Assembly (NCBI RefSeq): GCF_010365105.1
Contig: NZ_JAAFGZ010000006.1
Location: 1-64,000, forward strand
From: Polaromonas sp.
GTDB lineage: Bacteria; Pseudomonadota; Gammaproteobacteria; Burkholderiales; Burkholderiaceae_C
Direction of reading: 5' to 3'
DNA length: 64,000 bases
Positions 37,626 through 46,200 of this stretch are shown in pieces. Under the pieces are notes generated by a model. That model saw only the letters and a program-made list of their open reading frames with translations. It was not told the DNA's origin and did not search any database. A program made the position numbers and the translations under genes. Position 1 is the first letter of the stretch, and the number at the start of each line of letters is the position of its first letter.

Positions 37626-38849
37626 ATGGCAGAGGGTTCCACCGATCAGTACGCCGCAGGCGAGCAAGGCTTGGGATACATCTATCAGCCTCGTTTCGGT
37701 CTGCTGAAGCTTTTACAGCTGCCGGAGAGTACGTCGATCCTGATTGAAAAGGATGATGACCTTGATTTCATCGACAAGGACGGCGTCAAAACTCTTGCCT
37801 CGCTCAAACACAAGGGTGTCGGCGATCGCCTGACGGACCTATCCACAGACTTCTGGAAGTCGGTCCGAATCTGGATTGCACGCTACAACCGTGACGGCCG
37901 TAGCGAGGCCAGCCTTCGGTTTTTTCTGTTTTCAACAGGCACTGTTTCAAGCACGTCGTTCTTGCGACGCTTCCTACTTGAGCAGCCTGCGTACGACGAC
38001 GAAGTCAAGTCGCTGTCCCAACTCACAGCCGATGTTCTGGCCAAAACAGAGTCGAAACTTATCGGCCCAATCGCCGAAGAGTTCCACAAATTCAATGACC
38101 ACGAAAAAGAGGATTTTCTCTCGCGTATCGTAATTTTTGATGGCGGATCGCGCATCGAAGATGTGCCGTCAATCATCAAAGATCAACACATGCGCGGCAT
38201 CCATCGTGACAACCGGAACGCCATCTTTGAGCGTCTCGAAGGTTGGTGGAATGACACCATCGTCAATCTGCTGGTCAGAAAGCGCACCGAGCCAATCTTC
38301 GGGTACGAGGTCTCAGACAAGCTATCCGCGTTTGCCGAGGAGTACAGGTCAGATAACCTTCCCGTCACATTCAGAGGGAAAGTACCGGAGGGAGAGATCG
38401 ACGTAGATAACGATCCTCGACTTTTTGTTGCGCAACTGCGAGAAATTGGTATTGCCTCCAACCGTATCCGCAACGCCATCCTGGATTACTACCGGGCTTT
38501 CGAGCAGCGATCTTCCTGGGCTCGCGAGAGCCTCCTGATTTCGGGGGAAATGGAAGAGTACGAAGACCGCCTTGTCGATGAATGGAGCCGGTACCGCGAC
38601 TTGGTGTTCGAAGAACTCGATAAAGAAAGCGCCGATGCGGTTCTTCTGGACGCAGGCAAAGCACTGTATCGCTGGGTTGACATCGAGAGTGGCAACAGCA
38701 GCACGCTTCGCATCAGGGAGCGCGTGACCGAACCCTACGTGATCCGTGGCGGATTTCATATTCTTGCCAACAGCCGGCCGCTTCCAAGGGTCTACTGGCA
38801 CCCTCGCTTCCTTGATCGTGTCGGTCAGGTGTTGGGGGCTGCGGAATGA
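37626..38849 (+). CDS. ABC-3C system effector with predicted nuclease domain
   Basis: 407-residue first component of an ABC-three-component conflict system. The N-terminal 130 residues resemble a Cap4-like/restriction-endonuclease fold: GLGYIYQPRFGLLKLLQL, then IEKDDDLDFI (E41, D43-D47) and TLASLKHKG (59-SLK-61), a spacing compatible with E...D...(S/Q)xK catalytic residues. The remainder is the conserved C-terminal region found with DUF3732 ATPases, with TEPYVIRGGFHILANSRPLPRVYWHPRFLDRVG at the end. ATG at 37626. ATGA overlap with the next gene. Activity is inferred from architecture, not known; no signal or membrane segments. Confidence 0.75.
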   Translation: MAEGSTDQYAAGEQGLGYIYQPRFGLLKLLQLPESTSILIEKDDDLDFIDKDGVKTLASLKHKGVGDRLTDLSTDFWKSVRIWIARYNRDGRSEASLRFFLFSTGTVSSTSFLRRFLLEQPAYDDEVKSLSQLTADVLAKTESKLIGPIAEEFHKFNDHEKEDFLSRIVIFDGGSRIEDVPSIIKDQHMRGIHRDNRNAIFERLEGWWNDTIVNLLVRKRTEPIFGYEVSDKLSAFAEEYRSDNLPVTFRGKVPEGEIDVDNDPRLFVAQLREIGIASNRIRNAILDYYRAFEQRSSWARESLLISGEMEEYEDRLVDEWSRYRDLVFEELDKESADAVLLDAGKALYRWVDIESGNSSTLRIRERVTEPYVIRGGFHILANSRPLPRVYWHPRFLDRVGQVLGAAE

Positions 38850-39334
38850 AACGATGGGATCAACGGCCATTCGAAGTTAGAAATCTTTTCAATCCCGCCT
38901 TCTGCGGCCTTGTGCTGTTCAGAGCATTGCTGGGCTATGAGGAAGAGAACCCGGATGGCATGCCGTTTTCTCTCGCGCTGCTCGTATTGCCACTGTGTCT
39001 GCAGAAAGACGCTCGTCAAGTGATCGCGGGAAACTCTCGCAGCTATCTGCTCAAGATCGTCGAGAAAAATCCTCAGTTACTGGTCGGCTTCGCCGAGCGG
39101 ACCAGCGACATGTTGCCATTCGCACTGGAGGCTTTCGGCTTGCTGATGGAGCGGGGATGTTTTGTCGTATCGCAGGATGGCCGGTTGAAAACAGTATCGA
39201 GCCGGGTTCGCAAGTCGGTGACAGGGACCGACGAATCGGTTTCCTGTCAGCGTGTGGCACGCATCGTTGGAAAAGAATTTGCCCGCATCGCAGACCGCGT
39301 GACGGTGTACACGACCTTTGGAATACGCCCATGA
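38846..39334 (+). CDS. ABC-3C system middle component
   Basis: 162-residue protein starting MKRWDQRPFEVRNLFNPAFCGLVLFRALLGYE, the pattern of the middle component of three-component ABC systems (first Met to about 30: bilobed helix region with NPAF). The rest is a winged-helix-like region: LPLCLQKDARQVIA, LPFALEAFGLLMERGCFVVS. Start and stop both overlap its neighbours by ATGA, so the three genes are a single translationally coupled operon. It probably bridges the ATPase and the effector (inference from system architecture). Confidence 0.75.
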   Translation: MKRWDQRPFEVRNLFNPAFCGLVLFRALLGYEEENPDGMPFSLALLVLPLCLQKDARQVIAGNSRSYLLKIVEKNPQLLVGFAERTSDMLPFALEAFGLLMERGCFVVSQDGRLKTVSSRVRKSVTGTDESVSCQRVARIVGKEFARIADRVTVYTTFGIRP

Positions 39335-41292
39335 AGATTAAGTCAATTCATATCTACAGCCACGACGGCCAGCGCCGAGATCTTCAGTTTAAGGTGGATG
39401 GCCTGAACGTCATCACCGGGCGCTCCTCCACCGGAAAATCAGCACTCTCTGAGATTGTTGAATACTGTATGGGGCGCTCGACCTTCAATGTCCCCGAAGG
39501 CATCATTCGCGACAAAGTGGCCTGGTTCGCTGTGATCTATCAGTTCCCCCAGGAACAGGTTCTGATCGCGAAGCCCACGCCAACTGCTGGGGGGACGAGT
39601 TGCAGCACCGCCATGCAGCGACGGGGACGTCAGCTTACAGCCCCGGACTTCAAGGATCTGGTGGTCAATACCGATGACGATGGGGTGGTTGCAATGCTGT
39701 CACGATTGCTAGGCATTCCTGAAAATCGAACCGATGTCGCGATCGAGCACAGCCGAGAGAGCTACGAAGCAAACGTCAAACACACCTACTATTACCTGTT
39801 CCAGAAACAAGGAATTGTCGCCAATAAGGATCAGCTCTTCTATCGTCAGAATGAAGGGTTTCAGCCACAGGCGATCCGCGATACGCTGCCGATACTTCTT
39901 GGAATTTCCTCAAGCGATCGGTATGAACTGGAAGTTAAGCTGCGCGCTGCCCAGCGAGAACTGAAGCTCAACGCCAAGCTACTGGAGCAAGCCCGCGACG
40001 CCATAGATACGTCCCAGCAAAAGGGGATCGGTCTTTTCTCGGAGGCCAAGACGGTCGGCATCATTGGGCTGGAGAACCAAGAAGCTGGGGCTGATGGTGT
40101 GATCAACGCCTTGCGCACTGCCTTGGAATGGAAGCCAGCCTCGGTTCCTGATGACGACGGTTACCGGATATCTCGGCTCGAAGAAGAGATTGGTCAGCTA
40201 CGCAAGGATCGACGTGCGGTTCAGTCCAAGATTGATGCCGCCCGCCAGTTTTCGAAGCAGGCCGGCGGTTTTGAGAGTGAGGCGATGGAGCAGAAAGATC
40301 GGCTCGCTTCCATCAAAGCTCTTCCCAAGAACCCTGAGACGGGTGAATGGCAATGGCCATTCTGCGAAGCGAATCTGGCGTTGGAGTCCCCTGTCGCGCA
40401 AATGCTTCTCAACGAGTTGACGACACTCGACGCGGAGATGAGCATCGTGGTCGGGCAACGTCCGAAGCTCGAGGCTTACCTGACCGAACAGGATGACAAG
40501 GTGAGAGAAGTTGTAGCCGCAATCAAGAGCAAGGAAGCCGAGCTTTCAGCGGCGATCGCGGCGAATGAAGTTATTGCGCAAATGGGGACGCGCAACAATG
40601 CGGCTGCACGGGTCGTAGGTCGCGTTAGCTTGTTTTTAGAGAATCTTGTCCCCAATGCGGAACTCGCCTCGCGCGAGGCAGAGCAACGCCGTCTGAAGTT
40701 CAAGGTAGAGGAGTTGGAGAAGCGGGTTGGGGCCGACGATAGCCACGACCGACTGGTCTCCATCCTTAACAACATTTCGGCGCAGGTGTCACGTTACATA
40801 CAGACCTTCGAAGCGGAGTTCAGCGCCTTCCCGGCGCGGCTCGATCTGAACCATCTCACCATCGTCTTTGATCGTCCAGATCGTCCGGTACCAATGAGTC
40901 GAACTGGCGGAGGTGAGAATCATCTGGCGTATCACCTCTCTGCATTGTTGGCTCTGCATCTCTTCGCCGCGAAGAACAACAGGCCGATTCCTCAGTTTCT
41001 GCTCATTGACCAGCCAACCCAGGTTTATTTTCCGTCGGAGAAGATCTATCAGGAAGCGGACGGATCTGTTCAGAAAACGGAAGCGGACGCCGATGTGGCG
41101 GCGGTGCGCCGGTTATTCGAACTATTGCTGAAATTCACGCAGAATGATGTCCCGGGCTTTCAACTCATCGTGACCGAACACGCGAACCTTCGAGAACAAT
41201 GGTTCCAGGATGCTTTGGTTGAGCAGCCTTGGACGAAGCCTCCAGCACTGGTACCGGAAGACTGGCCTTTGCTACCACTGTCATCGTCGTGA
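39331..41292 (+). CDS. ABC-3C ATPase, DUF3732 (SMC/RecN-like)
   Basis: 653-residue SMC-like ABC ATPase of the DUF3732 family. Walker A GRSSTGKS at residues 30-37; ABC signature-like TGGGENHLAYHLSALLALHLF (about 523-543); Walker B LLIDQPTQ (about 556-563); central region (about 190-480) predicted as coiled coil. It lacks a long zinc-hook. The ATG at 39331 lies within the middle component stop; the longer open frame from 38995 adds 112 shadow residues. In this system class the ATPase is thought to sense nucleic acid or replication perturbation and license the effector. Family assignment firm, biological role inferred. Confidence 0.85.
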   Translation: MKIKSIHIYSHDGQRRDLQFKVDGLNVITGRSSTGKSALSEIVEYCMGRSTFNVPEGIIRDKVAWFAVIYQFPQEQVLIAKPTPTAGGTSCSTAMQRRGRQLTAPDFKDLVVNTDDDGVVAMLSRLLGIPENRTDVAIEHSRESYEANVKHTYYYLFQKQGIVANKDQLFYRQNEGFQPQAIRDTLPILLGISSSDRYELEVKLRAAQRELKLNAKLLEQARDAIDTSQQKGIGLFSEAKTVGIIGLENQEAGADGVINALRTALEWKPASVPDDDGYRISRLEEEIGQLRKDRRAVQSKIDAARQFSKQAGGFESEAMEQKDRLASIKALPKNPETGEWQWPFCEANLALESPVAQMLLNELTTLDAEMSIVVGQRPKLEAYLTEQDDKVREVVAAIKSKEAELSAAIAANEVIAQMGTRNNAAARVVGRVSLFLENLVPNAELASREAEQRRLKFKVEELEKRVGADDSHDRLVSILNNISAQVSRYIQTFEAEFSAFPARLDLNHLTIVFDRPDRPVPMSRTGGGENHLAYHLSALLALHLFAAKNNRPIPQFLLIDQPTQVYFPSEKIYQEADGSVQKTEADADVAAVRRLFELLLKFTQNDVPGFQLIVTEHANLREQWFQDALVEQPWTKPPALVPEDWPLLPLSSS

Positions 41293-41389
41293 CCAGAAGT
41301 AGGAAGAGGCAGGACAACCAAGATTCCGAACTCTGTCATCGGTGCCGTTTTTCTGTTCGCGCCGAACACTACTACAGCCATTCGCCACT

Positions 41390-42190
41390 GAACTCCCTGT
41401 TTATGGAGAGTGGCGTGCCGGGAATCGTGCCCGAAGGAAACTGCGAAACGAAGTGCAGCAGTTGGCTTCGACGCCGCAACGCTGATTCCAGCGTCGATCC
41501 CATGCAAGTGCTCGGCCAGATCATCCAGAAGTTCACGGACCTAGAGCCCGACGACTGTAATCAAAAGATTGGCCTCGGACAAGAGCGCATCCGAGCCAGC
41601 TTCGCCCAGAACCAGTTAACCCATCATATGAACGGGTTCATCACTCTGGCAGGGGTGAACTCGGCTGCAATGTCACTCGCTGATTTTTCAAAGCTGGCAA
41701 CTTTTCGTCTATCGAAACAGAGTTCGAACGTGCCATCTCGCAATTTGATCGCGATCCGTACGCAGCGATCACGACAGCCTGTGCCATCCTTGAAGCGCTG
41801 TGCAAGACGTACATCGGCGTAAATCGATTGGAAATGCCAACGAAAAAGGCAATTGGCCCACTCTGAAAAGCCATGCAGTAGTATCTTGGTCACAACATTG
41901 AGCATACCTTGCAGGACGATCAGAAAAAGATTTTGCAAGGCTTGGCGCCAATCGTTGACGGCGTTGACGGCGTTGACGACGTTGGCGCATATCGCACTCA
42001 CATAGGGTCAGTGCACGGGCGCGGAATTAAGCCGCCGCAGATTGTGGCATCTGAGGCCAAGCTCAGGCTGGCAGTCCATGCATCGCACACGGTTGTGATT
42101 TTCGTCATGGAGCGCTGGCTGGGCGTGCAACCCATAGACTGCTCCGAATCTCTCACCATTCGTTCTCGTATTCGTAATCCCCAAGCTTGA
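41390..42190 (+). pseudogene. Abortive infection family protein (Abi_C), broken
   Basis: Protein-like sequence continues after the ABC-3C operon, split over two frames. Frame one (about 41390-41690): LNSLFMESGVPGIVPEGN, SVDPMQVLGQIIQKF and QERIRASFAQNQLTHHMNGFI. Frame two (41690-42190): SIETEFERAISQFDRDPYA, ITTACAILEALCKTYI, then two stop codons (CTC TGA, CAG TAG), DDQKKILQGLAPIVDGVD, HIGSVHGRG and LRLAVHASHTVVIFVMERW. The latter is the abortive-infection C-terminal domain (Abi_C) pattern. At least one frameshift and two nonsense changes make it a pseudogene. An N-terminal part may have been lost. Confidence 0.7.
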
Positions 42191-42533
42191 TATTTGCCGC
42201 CACTGCGCCGCACGAACTCACGGCGAAGAGCAGTAGATCCTTATACGATCGCACCGGTCGAAGCTGCTTTTCAGCTGTTGATTTTTTCGCTTTCTGGTTC
42301 ATCCCCGAGTGGCCGCTACCAGTAAGCCAACCAAGGATAGTTGAAGACCGCTTTGGGTAGTAAACGGACGTTCACGAAAAAAGGTACAAAAAGGCGAGTC
42401 TCAAGCTCAAGGCGAGCCCTTGAAATGCACATCTGTAATCAACACAACTCTTGTGACGTAGTAGGCGCAGACAGATTTTAGATATGGCGAGATTTTTTTT
42501 AAAGTGCTTTGGGGCTTGTAGTGCGATAGTCAT
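42191..42533. other. Intergenic stretch, nothing recognised
   Basis: About 343 bases of mixed composition between the Abi pseudogene and the phosphopantetheinyl transferase gene. No open frame, hairpin or repeat of note, and no copy of the dispersed element. It may be the right junction of the island. Confidence 0.4.
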
Positions 42534-43223
42534 TCAGCGACAGGCCACAGCGCCGCACAGCCCTGCGGGCGTATCAAGTTCCATCACACGGCAGCTTTCA
42601 AGCCTTTCCGCCAGCGCCGGACTCCACTCTTGCAGCGCCAGCCCCAGACATTTAAGACCGGCCTCCAGACGCGTCCATTCACGAGCAAATGCCAGCGGTT
42701 GCTCAGACTCGGGCTGGCCCGCAATCCGGCGAATGGCCTGCGGACAAAGGTAGTCATGCGCCACGGCTTGCCAGTCAAAGGCGGGCGCGATGCGCAGGAT
42801 GTCCACGCCCACCGGGCCGTTGTGGCGCAGGGCGGCTACCGACAAGCCCGCTTCGTGGCTCACGGACAGGCCGATGTTTTTACCGTGAACGGGATGTTCA
42901 ACGCGCAAGGGCTGGCCGGGAATGGATTGCAAGACAACCGATTCGGGTGCGCAGCCCAGTTGCAGGCTCAGCACTTCGCGCAGTGCGTCGCGCATTTGCG
43001 CGCGGGCCGCTTCGCGCAGGGTGCTGTCGGGTGTGACGACGCTGATTACCAGCAACTCTGCCGCCCTGCCGGAACCTGCCGAACCCAGCAACCCGGAACC
43101 TTTGCCAGCGCTGGCGGCCAGCAAGGCGCGGGAGGCAGGCCAGGAATGCACAGCGATCAATTTTTCAGGACTTTTAAGTCCCAAACTTTCCAGCCTTTCC
43201 AGCCCTCGCAGTCTTTCCAGCAT
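42534..43223 (-). CDS. 4'-phosphopantetheinyl transferase (Sfp type)
   Basis: 229-residue enzyme that attaches the phosphopantetheine arm to carrier domains. Conserved motifs: GLSVSHEAGLSVAAL (P1-like), GVDILRI (P2, magnesium ligand Asp), and FAREWTRLEAGLKCLGLAL (P3, WxxxEAxLK). The N-terminal 60 residues, with several Leu-rich repeats (LERLRGLERLESLGLKSPEKL), may be longer than the real protein. It follows the Pls/PosA-like NRPS by 31 bases on the same strand and presumably activates its carrier domain. Confidence 0.88.
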   Translation of the reverse strand: MLERLRGLERLESLGLKSPEKLIAVHSWPASRALLAASAGKGSGLLGSAGSGRAAELLVISVVTPDSTLREAARAQMRDALREVLSLQLGCAPESVVLQSIPGQPLRVEHPVHGKNIGLSVSHEAGLSVAALRHNGPVGVDILRIAPAFDWQAVAHDYLCPQAIRRIAGQPESEQPLAFAREWTRLEAGLKCLGLALQEWSPALAERLESCRVMELDTPAGLCGAVACR

Positions 43224-43254
43224 CTTCCGCCCCGCAGCCTCTACCCCAACCGCC

Positions 43255-46200
43255 TCAAACCCGCGCCGGTGCCGCCGGGCAACCGCGCCAGGCCGTTGCC
43301 GCTGGAATGAATTCGCCCTTCATCACCAGCGTCAGCGCGCCCAGTTTGGCGTTGTCGCCCACCACGGCGCTGTACAGCACGGCGCTGCGTGGCCCCATGT
43401 AGACGCGGCTTCCGATGGTGACGTGGTCGATCTTCATGATGCGGTCTTCGAACAGGTGGGTTTGCGGGCAGGCCAGGGCGTTGAGTTCGCTGTAGTCGCC
43501 AATCGTCACGCAGTCGAATTCGGTGATGTCGGTGGTGTCCAGGTACACGCCCCGGCCCATGCGGCTGCCCAGCAGGTTGAACGCGACCGGCAACCACGGC
43601 GTGCCGCGCAGGTAGCGCATGAAGTTCGGCACGGCAATGCCTTCGTACAGGTTGGTCACGGCTTCGGACAGCCAGACAAACGGCGTCCACATCGGCACGC
43701 TGCATTTTTGGTAGCGGCGCAGCAGCAGCCACTTGAGCGCCGCCACGAAAACGAAGGTGCCGATGCCATACGCCAAGCCGGCCAGGGTCAGGTCGGCTAC
43801 CACTTCGCCCCAGCGCCCGTCGGCGGCCAGTGGCATCACGTCGAGCACCACGGTGTAGCCGACGGCGATGACAAACGCATGCGGCGCGACGATGCGAAAC
43901 GCTTCCACCGTGCCGCGTCCGATGCGGCGCAACACTGATGGCCGGAACGTCAGGTGTTCGGCAAACCCGCGCACCTCTTCACGCGCCGGCAGGTTGATGG
44001 GCGGCGAGCCTAACCATGTGTCGCCGTTGCGCATCGCATCGTTGCCCGGCACGGTCGAATGCACGCCGATCAGCACGTTTTCCGGCAGCGTCGTGCCATC
44101 AGGGATATACGCGCCGTTGCCGACAAAGCTGCGCCGCGAAATCACCGTCGGCTTCATCGTCATCCAGCCGCCGTCGATCTTTTCGTCGCCCAGCATCACC
44201 GCGTCGGCAATGAAGGTGTCTTCGCCCAGCGTCAGCATGTCGGGCACCAGGCCGAGTGCGGTCGATATCTCTGCGCCCCGGCCCACTTTGGCACCCAGCA
44301 GCCGGTACCAGAACGGCGCATACACCGTGGCATACACGCCATGCAGCACGCTCAAGCTGCATTCCTGAATCTGGTTGACCAGCCATTTGGCGCAGTATTT
44401 GTTGCTGTGCACCGGCCAGCTGCCGGGTTTCATGCGCGGCAGCACGCCCCAGCGAATCGCCGCCGACAGCAGGGCGGTCAACACGATCAGCACCGCCGTG
44501 GCCGGGAAGGCCAGCACGAAATACTTGGCCAGCTGAAACGGAATCTCGATGTTCGGCACCGGCCCGAAATTCTCGGAGTTGTCGATCCAGTCGATCAGCA
44601 TGAAACTGGGAAACACCGGCAAAAAGAACAGCGTCGTGATCAGCAGCGCGCCACACAGAAAGTACACCGCTTCGGTGGCCAGACGGACTCCGGAAACCGG
44701 CGGCCGCGCCGGGTTGGACGCCGGATCGAACGCGCCGACATCGCGCGCCGGCGAGCCGCTCCAGGTGCGCCCGGCCGGCACCGTCATGCCGTCGCTCAGC
44801 GCGGTTTGCCCTTCCAGGTGGCCGAAAGCGCCAACTGCCGTATTGCCCTCCAGAATGGCATACGAACCGACACCGGCATCCGCGCCGATGGCGATGGCGC
44901 CCAGGCGCAACTCGCCGTGTTCGACGCGCGCATTCTCGAAATTGACCGCATTGCCGATGCTTACCCCGTCGCCAATCACCAGGAGGTCGGGCGCGCGCAG
45001 GGTGATCGAACCGATCATCACGTCACGCCCGATTTGTGCGCCCAGGGCACGCAGCCACCACGCATACAGCGACGAGCCGCTGAGCATGTATGTCGGCGCC
45101 GACTCGATCAGCCGGTCAGCCAGCCACCAGCGGTAATACGTCAGGCCCCACAGTGGATAGCGGCCCGGCCTCAAGCGACCGGCGATCAGCCACTTACCGG
45201 CAATCGCCAGCGCGAAGCCCAGCAGCGTGGCAATCAAATAGGCGCCCGTCGCGGCGGCAATCGCCAGCACCAGCGAATCGCCTGCATCGCCGGTGAAGAA
45301 GTGGTAGGCAAAGAAGGGCGCCAGCCACTGGCTCATGTGCAGCGTCACCAGCGCCGGGATGGCGGCCGCCTGGGCGGTGCCGCAGCGCCAGCGCTTCCAG
45401 GCAGACGGCGGCGTCCAGCGGGTATCGACCGGCGGCGGTGCGTCATGCGCCTGCGCCAGCCCCTCGGCAATGCTCCCGACGGTGCGGCGCTGGTAGATGT
45501 CGCGCACCGTCACATGCGCAAAACGCGCATCGGCCCGCAGCGCCGACGCCAGTCGGGCGGCAAACAGCGAATGGCCACCCAGGTCGGAAAAGAAGTCGGC
45601 GCTGCGGCGAATCGCTTGGCCAGGAAACAGCTTCGACAAAGCGGCGAACAGTGCTTCTTCAGCGGGGCTTTCGGGTGTGTCGGAATCGGCCGCATCGCGT
45701 GCCACCAGCGCCAGCGGACGCGCTTTCAAGTCCTTGCGGTCAATCTTGCCGGAGGTCAGGCGCGGCATCTGTTGCAGCATTTCAAAGTGGCCGGGCACCA
45801 TGTACGGTGGCAACACGGCGCTGAGTGCAGCGCGCAGCACGGTGTTTGAAAGTGCCTGGCCGCTTTCCGCAACGAGGAATGCGATCAGCTGGTCGATGCC
45901 GTCCTCGGGGCGCAGCACCACGGCGACCGTGCCCACCCCAGCTTGCTGGGCCAACACGGCTTCGATTTCACCCAGTTCAACGCGGAAGCCGCGAATCTTC
46001 ACCTGGTCGTCGGTGCGGCCCAGGCATTGCACGCAGCCGTCCGGGTCGATGCGGGCCAGGTCGCCGGTGCGGTAGAGACGGGTTTGTTCGGCGCTGCTGG
46101 CCCACGGGTTGACCAGGAATTTCTCGGCGCTCAGGTCGGCGCGGCCCAGATAACCAGCCGCCACGCCCGGGCCGGTGATGCACAGCTCGCCAACGTCGCC

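Noticed and set aside
37340..37642. 100-codon minus-strand frame before the ABC-3C operon
   Set aside because: It looks somewhat protein-like but matches no family I know, so it is only mentioned in the spacer entry.
41954..41980. Triplicated GTTGACGGC-like units
   Set aside because: It is a small local expansion within the broken abortive-infection gene (VDGVDGVDD), probably slippage, with no sign of a CRISPR or iteron.
44059..45849. A 596-codon plus-strand frame inside the NRPS
   Set aside because: Antisense to the NRPS; arginine- and histidine-rich without any domain, so a shadow.
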